Shown: piece by piece, positions 1 through 10,185 of the stretch
Layout of the letters: each line of letters opens with the position of its first letter
How positions within the stretch are numbered: the stretch's first letter is position 1
Assembly: GCA_965240325.2 (NCBI GenBank)
Contig: OZ251226.1
Coordinates: forward strand, 3,100,001-3,164,000
DNA: 64,000 nt
Direction: 5' to 3'
DNA from: Rebecca billardiae RCC1528
Lineage: Eukaryota > Haptophyta
Made by a program: the position numbers and the translations under genes
Notes under the pieces: model-generated
What the model saw: only the letters and a program-made list of their open reading frames with translations
What the model was told of the DNA's origin: nothing
Databases searched by the model: none

Positions 1-1
1 G

Positions 2-3000
2 GCGGTGCAGCGCAAGGGCCGCGCGCTCGTCATCTCGCTCGCGGACAAGGAGTGCGAGTACACCGAGTCGTTCAAGCTGTCGCTCACGTCGAAGCTGGCC
101 AACCCGCACTTCTCGCCCGAGCTCTTCGCGCAGGTCACGGTGATCAACTTCACTGTGACGATGGGCGGCCTCGAGCAGCAGCTGCTCGCGCGCGTGCTGC
201 AGAAGGAGCGCGCCGAGCTCGAGGAGCAGCGGCAGAAGCTGGTCGAGGACGTCAACTACAACAAGAAGATCCTCAAGCAGCTCGAGGACGACCTGCTCTT
301 CCGGCTGGCGAACTCGACGGGCAACCTGCTCGACGACACCGAGCTGATCGAGGTGCTGAACAACACCAAGACCACCTCGGCCGAGGTGTCGGAGAAGCTC
401 GCCAACGCGGAGGACACGGACAAGCGCATCAACGTGGCGCGAGAGGAGTACCGGCCGGTCGCGACGCGCGGCGCGCTGCTCTACTTCCTGATCGTGGACA
501 TGTCGGCGGTGAACCCGATGTACCAGACGTCGCTCGCGCAGTTCCTCGGCCTCTTCGACTTCTCGATCGAGAACTCGGAGAAGAAGCCGAACATGCTCGC
601 CTCGAAGCGCATCAACATCATCATCGAGTTCCTCACCTTCCACGCGACGTGCTACGTGCAGCGCGGCCTCTTCGAGCGGCACAAGGTGGTGTGGGTGCTG
701 ATGCTCACGATGAAGATCGAGTCGGTGGCGGAGACGCTCTCGCAGGCGTACATCCAGTGCCTGCTCAAGGGCGGCGGCGCGCTCGACATCAAGTCGGAGC
801 GGCAGAAGCCGGCCGCGTGGATCCCAGACAACGTGTGGCTCAACATCATCGCGACCTCGCAGACGGTGCTCATGCTGCGCGACCTGCCCGACAGCGTCGC
901 GCGCAACGAGCAGATGTGGCGGCACTGGTACGACGAGGACGCGCCCGAGCAGGCGAAGATCCCCGAGTACGACGACCGGCTCACCCTCTTCGAGAAGCTG
1001 CTCGTCGTGCGCTCGATCCGCGAGGACCGCGCGCTGCTCTCCGTGCAGACGTACATCTCGGAGACGATCGGCCAGCGCTACATCGACTCGCGCCCGCTCA
1101 ACCTGCGCGAGACGGAGGAGGAGGCGAACTTCCGCACGCCGCTCGTCGCGCTGCTCTCGCGCGGCGCCGACGTCACCGGCATCATCATGGACCTCGCCAA
1201 GAAGAAGAAGGTGCAGGTCGCGTCGATCTCGCTCGGGCAGGGGCAGGAGCCGGCCGCGCGCAAGCTGATGACGGCGGGCATGCAGAACGGCACGTGGGTC
1301 ATGCTGCAGAACTGCCACCTGGGGCTCAAGTACATGGTGGAGGTGGAGCAGCAGCTGATCAAGCTGGACGAGGACCAGGTGAACTCGCTCTTCCGCCTGT
1401 GGATCACCGTCGAGCCGCACCCCAAGTTCCCGATCGGGCTGCTGCAGATCTCGATCAAGATCACCAACGAGCCGCCGGTCGGCATCCGCGCCGGCCTCAA
1501 GGGCTCGTACGCGTGGCTCAACCAGGACGTGCTCGACACGGTGTCGCAGCCGCAGTGGAAGACGATGCTGTACGCGCTCTGCTTCATGCACACCGTCGTG
1601 CAGGAGCGGCGCAAGTTCGGCCCGCTCGGCTTCAACGTGCCGTACGAGTTCAACCAGTCCGACCTCTCCGCGTCCGTGCAGTTCATGCAGAACCATCTCA
1701 ACGAGGTCGAGGGGAAGAAGCGGCCGGTCGACTGGATCGTGGTGAACTACATGGTGTGCGAGGTGCAGTACGGCGGCAAGATCACCGACGACTGGGACCG
1801 CCGCCTCTTCAACACGTACGGCCAGGCGTGGCTCACCTCGCGCATCCTGGGCGCCGACTTTGAGTTCTACCCGGGCTACCGCATCCCGACCGGCTCCGAC
1901 ATCGAGATCTTCCGCAAGTACATCGAGGAGCTGCCGTACAACGACAACCCGGAGATCTTCGGGCTGCACGTCAACGCCGACCTCGCGTACCGCACGCTGC
2001 TCACCAGCGACGTGCTCACCACCATCCTCGACTCGCAGCCCAAGGAGGGCGGCGGCTCGGGCGGGCTCACGCGCGAGGAGATCGTGATCAAGATTGTCGA
2101 GGACCTGCAGGCCAAGCTGCCCAAGGACTACGACATGGACGAGAAGAAGGTGCGCGGCGCGCGCGCGAGAGAGGATGCGCGCGCGCGCGCGCCGAGCGCG
2201 CTCGCTCACCCCCGCGCGCCCCGCCGCGCCGCCGCCCCCCGCAGGCGTGCATCAAGGCGATCGGCGGGATGGGCCGTCCGCTCAACATTTGCCTCTCGCA
2301 GGAGATCGACCGCCTGCAGAAGGTGCTCTCCGTCGTGCGCCGGATGCTCGCCAACCTCAAGCTGGCCATCGCCGGTGCGTGCTGCGCGTGCGTCGCGACG
2401 CCGCGCCGCCGCCCTCGCCGCCCGCCGCCGCCGCCGCCGCCGCAACCGGCGCTCACGCGCGCTCGCGCGCGCACGCGGCCCGCTGCCCGGCGCTCCCCGG
2501 TGCGTCCTCCTCACGCGCAGGCACCATTGTCATGTCGCCCGAGCTGCAGAACGCGCTGGACGCGCTCTTCCTCGCGCGCGTGCCCGAGCTGTGGGAGAAG
2601 GTGTCGCAGCTCATCATGCCCAACATCGGGCTGTGGTGGGTCAGCGTGCTCGGCCGCAACGAGCAGCTCTCGAGCTGGATGCGGAATAACCGGCCAAACT
2701 GCTTCTGGTGCGCTCCGCGCCGCGCGCTCGGCCGCCGCGGCGCCGCGCGCGCGCGCGCCGCCCGTGGGCGCGCCACGCCGCCCCGCGCCGCGCGCGCGCC
2801 GCTCGCTGACCTCCGTCCGCGCCGCGCCCGCGCGCGCGCCCGCCGCCCCGCAGGCTCACCGGCTTCTTCAACCCGCAGGGCTTCCTCACGGCGAACCGGC
2901 AAGAGGTGTGCCGCAAGCACGTGAAGGAGGGCTGGGCGCTCGACGACGTCGTCTCCACGTACGAGGTGCAGAAGGCGGAGAAGGACGAGGTGCGCAAGGG

Positions 3001-3301
3001 GCCCGAGGAGGGCGTGTACATCTACGGCTTCTTCCTCGACGGGTGCAAGTGGGACAAGGAGAGGGGCCGGCTCGTCGACTCGGACCCGAAGGTGCTGTGG
3101 GCCCAGCTGCCCGTGCTGCACATCTCCGCCTGCCTGCAGTCGGCCAAGAAGGCCGACCCCAACCACACGTACGTCTGCCCGCTGTACAAGAACCCCAAGC
3201 GCACGGGGCTCAACTACATCGCGCCCGTTGACCTGCGCACAGAAGACCCGCCAAACAAGTGGACGCTGCGAGGCGTGTGCTTGCTGTGCTCCAAGGACTG
3301 A
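2..3301 (+). CDS. Outer-arm axonemal dynein heavy chain, C-terminal part (DNAH5/DNAH8, gamma type)
   Basis: Motor subunit of the ciliary outer dynein arm; the gene is cut off at the left edge of the window. Exons by eye: 2-2149, 2245-2374, 2521-2707 and 2854-3301, all phase-consistent GT-AG junctions with GTGCGC/GTGCGT donors. About 970 residues remain. They cover the region after the stalk, the AAA5-AAA6 part (for example VTVINFTVT, then a coiled stretch rich in E, K and Q) and the complete C-terminal domain (SSWMRNNRPNCFW, then LTGFFNPQGFLTANRQEV, then GVYIYGFFLDG). The order and wording of these C-terminal motifs match the DNAH5/8 class (Chlamydomonas gamma chain) better than inner-arm or cytoplasmic chains. 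The first in-window codon is not a start. The P-loops AAA1-AAA4 lie outside the window. It shows the organism has, or had, motile flagella. Confidence 0.93.
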
Positions 3302-3692
3302 GCTCGGGAGTCGGCATCATCCACTACGGGTAATACTAATAATAAGTTAGTACTACAAATATAAGTATAATAATAACTAGAGGCTCGTCTGGCTCCGCGG
3401 GGTCTGTCTGAGTCCAGCACTCATTATATATATATATAGCGCATCAGCGCTAATAAGCAGCAGCTATAGCAGCAGTACCCGCTGGTACTCCGTACTCGCG
3501 GGTAGCAGCAGTCTGCAGTGATCTGTGACTCTGATGACGATGACCGTCATGACTATATACCGCGATCTCGCCGTGACACGGCTGACAGTGACACGCAACT
3601 CCATGCCCATGGCTGCGTTCCGCCGTGGGCCACCTGCTGCGCGCGCAGAATCCACTTTCCAGCGGGGGCGTCGGCCACCGGTCTCGCACCGC
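3302..3692. other. Intergenic, tail-to-tail gap
   Basis: Lies between the stop of the dynein gene and the stop of the fumarate reductase gene, so both 3' ends fall here. It is visibly less GC-rich than its flanks and has a short TA run near 3424-3439. No conserved reading frame or RNA gene was seen. Confidence 0.6.
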
Positions 3693-5422
3693 TCAAACCG
3701 GCGGTGCGCGCGGTGCGGGCTGAGGCTCCAGGGCCGCCGCGCGGCCAGCGGTGCGCCCAAAGACGACACACTCGAGCAGCGAGTTGCCCGCCAGTCGGTT
3801 CGCGCCGTGCACGCCGCCCGTGACCTCGCCCGCGCCGTACAGGCCACCGATCGGCGCGCCTGTCGGCTCGGCGAGCACCTGCGCGCCCGCGCCAATGCGC
3901 ACGCCGCCCATGCAGTAGTGCAGCGCGGGCGTCACCTCCATCGCGTAGAAGGGCCCGTCCTCCGCCTCCTCCGCCCCCGCGGCCGGCCCCGCGCCCAGCA
4001 CGGGCGCGGGGAACACGGTCTTGCCGTGCGGGCAGCGCACCGCCTCGCCCGCGGCCGCGCGCGCCGCGAGCGCGTCGTACGCGCCGAGCTCGGCCTCGAG
4101 CTCGGAGGCGGGGACGCGGAGGTGCGCGGCGAGCGCGCCGAGGCCGCGCAGCTCAGTCGCGAGCCCCTTCGCCGCGTAGAAGCCCAGCGTGCCCAGCCCA
4201 AAGGAGCGCGCGGCCGCGGCGCCGAGCACGAGGGTGGCGCGCGCGCCCGGCAGCGCGCGCATCGCAGCCGTCACGGCCGCGCGCGTGGCGAGCTCGTCGA
4301 CGAAGCGCGCGCCGCGCGCATCGAGCAGCACGCCGCCGGCGCCGCGCAGCGCCTCCGGCGCGAGCCACTTCGTCCGCGCCTCCGGCTCCGAGCCGTTCAC
4401 CAGCGCGGTCGGGTGCACCTGCACCTGCGCCATGTGCACGAGCGCGGCGCCCGCGGCCGCGCCCAGCTCGATGCCGTCGCCGCTCGCCGTGGGGCCGTTG
4501 GTGGTGGGCAGCGCGGCGAGCTCGGGGGCCCAGCGCTCGAGGTGCGCGGCCGAGGCGGCGAAGCCGCCGGTCGCGAGAACCACCGCGCGCGCGGGCTGCA
4601 CCACCTCCTCGCCGCCCGCCGAGCGGAGCGCGACCGCGCACACGCGCGCGCTCGCGTCCGCCGCGGCCGCGCACGGCACGCCTGCGAGCTCGGTGAGCAG
4701 CGCGCGCGCGCGCGTGCCCACGCGCACGTCGATGCCGGCGTCGGCGCGCGCGGCAGCGCCGAGCGCGCGGACGATCACGGCGCCCACATTCGGGCCGGGC
4801 GGCTCGTTCCGGTGCGTGCGCGCCACGCTGTGCGCGCCGCACTGCGAGCGCTTGGCGAGCGTCACGCCGTGCTCCTCCAGGAACGAGCGCGCGGAGGGCG
4901 ACTCGGCCTGGGGGGCGCGGCGCGGGTGGAGGGCGCGCGTGCGCGTGGTGCGCTGGCGTGAGCGCACGCGCGCTGGCGTGCGGACGCGCGCGCGCCCTTC
5001 GCCGCGCGCACCACGAGCTTGCGCACGAGGGCCTCGTCCGAGAGCCCGCCGCCCGAGCGCACGGTGTCGCCCACAAAGAGCGCCTCGTCGTCGCCGGCGT
5101 CGGGCGCGAGCCAGTTCATGCCGGACGAGGCCTTTGCGCTGTTCCCGCCGAGATCGCTCGCGGCCTCCACGAGCACCACGCGCGCATCCGACGAGCGTCG
5201 CGCCTCGAGCGCGGCGCTCAGCCCGGCCAGCCCGCCGCCGATCACGACCACCGGCCACTCCTCCGACACGCCGGGCGCGATGGTGCCATCGGCGCCGACC
5301 GGCACGCGCTGAAGATGTGGCTCGTCGCTGCCGCCGGCCGCCGCGACGGCACCACCGCCCCATGCACCTGCGCACACCATCGCCACCGTCGTGGCCAGCC
5401 CCACGCGGCGCACGACGCCCAT
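3693..5422 (-). CDS. Soluble FAD fumarate reductase, Osm1/Frd1 (flavocytochrome c flavoprotein) family
   Basis: Two-exon gene: 5422-5012 and 4907-3693, phase 0, donor GTGCGC, about 541 residues. The N-terminus looks like a signal peptide (MGVVRR followed by an Ala/Val/Gly-rich hydrophobic stretch). Then comes the FAD Rossmann motif VVVIGGGLAGLSAALEA and GGNSAKASSGMNW. Active-site motifs of fumarate reductases are all present: VQVHPTAL (catalytic-domain His), ARFVDELATR (proton-shuttle Arg), LHYCMGG (His), and GEVTGGVHGANRLAGNS (substrate Arg). No heme domain (CxxCH) is present, so it is the soluble, FADH2/FMNH2-fed type that reduces fumarate to succinate. It faces ERO1 across 139 bp. The leader suggests the ER/secretory route, or possibly a plastid/mitochondrial route. 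The intron donor was chosen because it rebuilds the family spacing LVAESPSARSFLEEHGV. Confidence 0.88.
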
Positions 5423-5561
5423 CGCGTGATCGCGCGCCCGCCCGCGCTGCGGTGCCCGGTGGACGTTGGACGAAACTTAGCCCTCGTCCAATCAAAATGC
5501 GCCACGCGGCTCCGCAAGCTCGCCAGCGTGGCGGCCTGCCACGTCCGCACCGCCGCTCACG
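5423..5561. promoter_or_regulatory. Shared bidirectional promoter region with CCAAT box
   Basis: Only 139 bp separate the start codons of the divergent fumarate reductase and ERO1 genes. The gap holds a CCAATCA motif (CCAAT at 5488-5492), the sort of element bound by NF-Y. No TATA box is obvious. Co-regulation is inferred from the geometry. Confidence 0.5.
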
Positions 5562-7313
5562 ATGGGACCGGCGGAGCGAATGACGGCGGCGTGCGTGCTC
5601 GCCGCCCTCGTGATGGTGGCGCTGGCGCCGAGCGGCGCGCGCGCAGCCGTGCGGCACAACCCGTGGGAGGCGCTTCCGCCGACCACTGCCGGCGAGACGT
5701 GCGTCGAGGGCCCGGTCGGCGACGCCGCGTGTGAGTCGAGCGCGGTCGAGCGCGCCAACGCCGATCACCTGCACGCCGTCCTCGAGGAGCTCGCGGACAC
5801 GACGTTCTTCCGGCTCTTCCGCGCGGACCTGAGCGGCAAGTGCCCGTTCGAGCGCTTCGGCGGTGGCGCCGACGCCGCCGCAGAGGGCTGCCCGTCCGCC
5901 GCGGCCGGCGCCGACGCGGGTGAGGGCGGCGGCGGCGCCAGCAGCTGCGACGTGCGCGACGACGCGCACGCGCGCATCCTGGGCGATGCGGCGCGCACGT
6001 CCGACCCGGTGGACACGACGCTCTCCTCGGCGGAGGACCGCGCCGCGGGCGGGACCGCGGCGGACGACGCCGCGTGCGACGACGACGACGACCTCCCCGA
6101 GTTCTGGCTCGACCTGTGCGAGGCGGCGGGCGGCGGCGGCGGCGCGGCGGGCGGCGGCGGCGAGATGGTCAACCTCCGGCGCAACGTCGAGTCGGACACG
6201 GGGTACAACGGCACGGACATCTGGCGCGCGATCTACGAGGAGAACTGCTTCGTCGGCGCCTCCGGCGGCGCGGCGCAGCAGGCCATGTGCTTCGAGGAGC
6301 GCGTCCTCTTCCGCCTCCTCTCGGGCATGCACACGTCGATCAACGTGCACGTGGCCATGGACAGGAACGTCACCAAGAAGGGGCGCGACGGCGGGCCGCC
6401 GCCGAGCGCCGCGCAGCTGTACCGCTGGCAGTTCGGCGGCGAGAAGGCCGAGCGGCTGCGCAACCTGCACTTCGCCTTCGTCGTCATGCTCCGCGCGCTC
6501 GCCAAGGGCGCGGACCTGGTGCGCGCGTACGACTTCCGCTCGTTCGCGGCGGCCGCGGCGGGCGCGGGCGCCGACGACGCCGACGACGGCGCGCGCACCG
6601 CCGCGCTCGCCGAGCACCTGATCGGCTCGTGCGCGCTGCGCTCGTGCGCGTCGGTCTTCGACGCGTTCGACGAGCGGCAGCTCTTCGGCGCCTCGCCGTC
6701 GCACGCCGCCGTGACCGGCGCGCAGCAGCACACGTGGTGGTCGCTCAAGCGGCAGTTCAAGGGTGTGTTCCACAACATCTCGCGCATCGCGGACTGCGTG
6801 CCGTGCCAAAAGTGCCGGCTGCACTTCAAGGTGCAGCTGCTCGGCATCGGCACGGCGCTCAAGTGGCTGCTGCTCCCGCCCGAGCTCATCGCCTCGGCGA
6901 CCAGCCGCGACGAGCTCGTGGCGTTTGTGAACACGCTCGCCAAGTTCTCGCGCGCGATCGCGTGGTCGACGCAGCTGGGCGAGCTGGCGGCGGCGGCGAG
7001 CGCGGCGGAGGGCGTGGCGGTGCAGCCGCAGGCGAGCGGCGCGGCGCACGGCGCGCCGTCAGGCGGGACGAAGGGGGCGGCGGCTGGCACCGAACCGCTC
7101 GACGCGCACGCCGAGCTAGATCGTGCCGTTGGCCTCGTCGCTCGCGCGCGCCGTGCGGGCCTCATCGACGACTCCGCCGAGCGCTCGCTGCTCGCGCGCG
7201 CGCTGCGCGCCGACGCGGCGTTTGCGAGCCTCGTGCGGCACTACGGCGACGACGCGATGCGCCATCTGCCTCTGCTCGCCGAGGGGCGCGGCGCGGCGGA
7301 GGCGGCGACGTGA
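5562..7313 (+). CDS. ERO1: ERO1, endoplasmic reticulum disulfide oxidase
   Basis: FAD-dependent thiol oxidase that re-oxidises protein disulfide isomerase in the ER lumen and passes electrons to oxygen (or another acceptor). Intronless, 583 residues. A signal peptide runs to about residue 28; an alternative Met at residue 7 (5580) would give an equally good leader. Family signatures: TFFRLFRADLSGKCPF with Cys94 and further cysteines at 110 and 129 (shuttle-loop region); IWRAIYEENCF (221-230); FEERVLFRLLSGMHTSINVH (about 244-263); and the catalytic C-x2-C-x2-C, DCVPCQKC with Cys412, 415 and 418, followed by LLGIGTALKWLLLPP. Gly/Ala/Asp-rich inserts at about 95-205 and 330-345 lengthen it relative to animal ERO1 (about 465 residues). 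The tail after about 480 is Ala-rich and has no visible KDEL-type signal. Confidence 0.93.
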   Translation: MGPAERMTAACVLAALVMVALAPSGARAAVRHNPWEALPPTTAGETCVEGPVGDAACESSAVERANADHLHAVLEELADTTFFRLFRADLSGKCPFERFGGGADAAAEGCPSAAAGADAGEGGGGASSCDVRDDAHARILGDAARTSDPVDTTLSSAEDRAAGGTAADDAACDDDDDLPEFWLDLCEAAGGGGGAAGGGGEMVNLRRNVESDTGYNGTDIWRAIYEENCFVGASGGAAQQAMCFEERVLFRLLSGMHTSINVHVAMDRNVTKKGRDGGPPPSAAQLYRWQFGGEKAERLRNLHFAFVVMLRALAKGADLVRAYDFRSFAAAAAGAGADDADDGARTAALAEHLIGSCALRSCASVFDAFDERQLFGASPSHAAVTGAQQHTWWSLKRQFKGVFHNISRIADCVPCQKCRLHFKVQLLGIGTALKWLLLPPELIASATSRDELVAFVNTLAKFSRAIAWSTQLGELAAAASAAEGVAVQPQASGAAHGAPSGGTKGAAAGTEPLDAHAELDRAVGLVARARRAGLIDDSAERSLLARALRADAAFASLVRHYGDDAMRHLPLLAEGRGAAEAAT

Positions 7314-7417
7314 TCATACGGGTCGTCAGCCCTCGCAGCACTGCCTATCAGCCGCTGCGGGCCCTGGCGCAGGCTGACCCGGGGACACGCGGCATCATTA
7401 ATATTCCAACCCGGAGA

Positions 7418-7975
7418 GTTGCGCCAGCTGGACAAACGCGAGGACGCTAGCTTTCGTAGATCACGAAGCTACGGAGGGCCTCTGACGAGAGTCGCCTTCG
7501 GATCGGGGCCCTCTCCCGCTGTGCCGCATCGGCGCACGCTCGGCGGGCTACGTTTGCGCACGCCGTGCAGCTCGCGGCGCGTGCGCGTCGGCTAGCTGGC
7601 ACACTGCTCCTGACGCACAAGTCGAATGACCGCAGCTGGGATGCCCTTTCGCGCGGCAAGGACGCGTGCGAGGCCGGTCGCTGCGGCCGAGCGGCGTGAC
7701 CGTGCCGCCTGCACGCTGGGCGCCCATGGACGTGGCTTCGCCGCGCGCGCTGAGGCTGGCGAGCGTCGCGACCGAGTTCCACGACGCGTGCGACGCGCCA
7801 TCTGCCCGCTTCCGTGCCTCCGACGCACGTTATATGCGGGCAACGGCCATCGCCCGCCCATGCGGCGGCGAAGCCGCCATTTGCCGCGCTTTGCCGTTGG
7901 ACAGAGCGCAGAACATTTCGTTTTGAAAAGCGCAGATCTGAAAAGACCGGAAGGCGTTTGTCCAGCTGGCGCAAC
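7418..7975. repeat. 558-bp element bounded by perfect 22-bp inverted repeats (possible MITE)
   Basis: Positions 7418-7439 (beginning GTTGCGCCAGC) are the exact reverse complement of 7954-7975. The match stops abruptly on both outer and inner sides. No transposase is encoded and no clear target-site duplication is visible, so a non-autonomous DNA transposon is an inference. Confidence 0.45.
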
Positions 7976-8106
7976 GCCCCTGGGTACCCGAGGCTCAGGG
8001 GCGTTCCCCGCACTGGTCATACGCCAAATCGAACCGCGTTCCTATTGAAATTGGCTTCCTCTATTTTAAAGCGGGTACATTTGATTATGGCCCGCGCCAG
8101 TCCGGT

Positions 8107-8138
8107 AGCAATGCCCCCCCCCAGGGGGGGGCATTGCT
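8107..8138. repeat. Perfect hairpin, 15-bp arms, 2-nt loop
   Basis: Arms 8107-8121 and 8124-8138 are exact reverse complements and consist of AGCAATG plus eight C, then eight G plus CATTGCT. It lies about 400 bp upstream of the ankyrin gene. Function unknown. Confidence 0.6.
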
Positions 8139-8535
8139 TTCGGGAGCGTGTGGCAGGATCCCGGGAACGCCCTTGTGTCTCCCGATGCACCGGACGGACG
8201 CACGGATGCATCGGCGGCTGTGGTTGTGCGTCCGGGAGCCGCTGATACACGCGTGGTTCCCTTGCCGTTCCTAATTAAATGACCGCAGCTTGATTCCATG
8301 GTAGTATAAAACGACCGACTTTTACTCACGGTGTATTGAGATAATACAGAGAGACGGGCTTTTAAACCGCTTCGCCCAATCGTCGGCCACTCGGCCATCG
8401 CAACCGGTTTCATCGCCTCAATTAGCGTACTTCATGGGGGTAGATCCTGGGGTTAATTGCTCGGTTCCGTCGCTTTGTGGAATTGTGGCTGGTGTCGGTA
8501 CAGCTTGGACGTCAGCCGCCCCGCCCCGCCCCACG

Positions 8536-9750
8536 ATGCCGAACCTCGACGCAGAGCTACGGCTCGCCTGCGCCAAGGGCGACCTGGAGGACGTGAAGGA
8601 GCTCATCAGCATGGGCGCGGACCCAAACGCTGAGGATCCGAAGAGTAAGACCACGCCAATGCACGCCGCGGCGCGCGCGGGCAAGGACGACGTGATCATG
8701 CTCCTCCGAAAGTACAAGGCGGAGACGGTTGTGGAGGACAAGGATGGCGCCACACCGCTGGCCCTGGCCGTGCGGTCGGGCCACTACTCGACCGCGGAGA
8801 TGCTCACCCGTGGCAAGGCGCACACGAGCTTGATCGACGCCCCGGACAACAACGGGCGCACGCCCGCCTGGTGGGCGGCGTTCCGCGGAGATGGCCATAT
8901 CTTCGAGCTGCTCGTTGCGCGCGGCGCGGACCTCAAGCTGCGCGACGTGTCACGCAGGAGACCCATCGACGTGGCTATCCAGGCGGACCACTTCGATTGC
9001 GCCAACCTGGCGCGGCTCACCAGGCGCGAGGTCGAGCAGCTCAAGTCAACAGACGACGAGCGTGCGGCCACTGCCGAAGAGGAGCGCCGCAAAAAGCGCG
9101 CTGCGCAGCAGGCTGCGGCGGCCGGCTCGATGAAGAAGTCCCGCCGCGGCACAGATTCGGAAGGCGGCATGACGGCGGACGGCGGGCTCTACAAGCGCCG
9201 CTTGAGTGAGCCCAACCCTCAGGTCCCACTCGGCACCTCGCCCCCCGTCTCGGGGAAGGCCAGCCAAATCGACCCGCGCTCAGCAGAGGGTCGGCGGGCT
9301 GCGTCCGGGACCGCGCCCCGACGAACCTTTTTCGGTACCTCGCCGAAGGCCTCGCCGACGGCCGGCCGCGCCGTGGAGGACCCGCCGTCCCGTCAGCGCA
9401 CCCCGCCCAAGCTCAACCCGCTGGACGCACCGATAGGCTTGTCGCGCAAGTCACCCCCGACCGAGCCCGCCGAGCCGAATGGTGACGCAAGCACGGGGAG
9501 GCGCGGCTCCATCACCGCGGCCATGCTTTCCATGCAAATGCCTTTCGCTGGCACGAACGGCCGCCGACCCTCAATCCCAGGAGTCCGAATGCGCCGCCGT
9601 GGCTCCTTGCCTCCGCCGGAGCCGGGCACGAAGCCGGCGCCGCAGCCGACGGGTACGAACGCCTCACCCACGGGCCCCCGGTGGAACATGCCGCGGATGC
9701 CCAGGCCGGGCGGGAAGGCGGGGATCCGGCTGCCGCAGCTCAGCGCGTGA
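8536..9750 (+). CDS. Ankyrin-repeat protein with long disordered tail
   Basis: Intronless, 404 residues from the Met of MPNLDAELRLACAKGD; the frame is open upstream to an ATG at 8434, but this start sits right at the first repeat and follows a GC-rich leader. Four ankyrin repeats occupy about residues 1-170 (LRLACAKGDLEDVKELISMGADPN; TPMHAAARAGKDDVIMLL; TPLALAVRSGHYSTAEML; TPAWWAAFRGDGHIFELLVARGADLKL). A short Lys/Arg/Glu helix with KKRAAQQAAAA follows, then about 200 residues of Pro/Ser/Arg-rich, probably disordered sequence with repeated RRGS-type sites that could be phosphorylated. Ankyrin repeats mediate protein binding; no enzymatic domain is visible and the partner cannot be named. Confidence 0.8.
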   Translation: MPNLDAELRLACAKGDLEDVKELISMGADPNAEDPKSKTTPMHAAARAGKDDVIMLLRKYKAETVVEDKDGATPLALAVRSGHYSTAEMLTRGKAHTSLIDAPDNNGRTPAWWAAFRGDGHIFELLVARGADLKLRDVSRRRPIDVAIQADHFDCANLARLTRREVEQLKSTDDERAATAEEERRKKRAAQQAAAAGSMKKSRRGTDSEGGMTADGGLYKRRLSEPNPQVPLGTSPPVSGKASQIDPRSAEGRRAASGTAPRRTFFGTSPKASPTAGRAVEDPPSRQRTPPKLNPLDAPIGLSRKSPPTEPAEPNGDASTGRRGSITAAMLSMQMPFAGTNGRRPSIPGVRMRRRGSLPPPEPGTKPAPQPTGTNASPTGPRWNMPRMPRPGGKAGIRLPQLSA

Positions 9751-9870
9751 TTGACCTGGGCATCGCGCACTCGAGGCTCATCCGTGGCGAGCGCCCTGCT
9801 AGCTAGTCACATCGTTGTGGCCATTTACACAGTTGGCGCCGGTGATGTGACAGCGTCGCGAGTACGAGTA

Positions 9871-9917
9871 TATAGAGAGAGAGATGTGAGAGCTGAGAGT
9901 CAGCTAGAGAGAGAGTC

Positions 9918-9950
<33 letters not shown>

Positions 9951-9965
9951 TACTGCTATACATCA

Positions 9966-10021
<56 letters not shown>
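9871..10021. repeat. (GA)n microsatellite
   Basis: Near-continuous GA/AG dinucleotide runs, interrupted in the first half and pure from about 9969 to 10021. It lies between the ankyrin gene and the carbonic anhydrase 3' end. The frame that crosses it, giving long Arg-Glu runs, is not considered coding. Confidence 0.9.
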
Positions 10022-10024
<3 letters not shown>

Positions 10025-10185
10025 TGACACAATTCTGTGATGGTACATACTGTCGTAGTAGTCTTAGTCCGATGCATCCGGCATCCGCAGCCCGCGCCCG
10101 CGGCAGCCCGTGCCCGCCCAGGGCGGCGAGCCCCGCAAGGGCGGCGTCTGCAGGGGCCCTCGTCTGCTCACGATTCGGTCAATAC

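Larger units (their letters stand above)
7314..8535. other. Gene-poor interval with short repeats
   Basis: About 1.2 kb between ERO1 and the ankyrin gene. It contains a perfect 22-bp inverted repeat (7418-7439 and 7954-7975), and a perfect 15-bp-arm hairpin at 8107-8138 made of an AGCAATG flank and a C-run/G-run core. Open frames here show no family motifs or codon bias like the neighbouring genes. Confidence 0.6.

Noticed and set aside
4908-5011. GC-AG intron for the fumarate reductase
   Set aside because: A GT donor four codons earlier (5011-5010) keeps phase and gives the family spacing LVAESPSARSFL, so no non-canonical donor is needed.
3693-7049. A minus-strand open frame of over 1,100 codons crossing ERO1
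   Set aside because: Only its 3' part (exon 2 of the fumarate reductase, 4907-3693) has family motifs. The rest is Arg/Ala-rich antisense of ERO1, as expected in GC-rich DNA.
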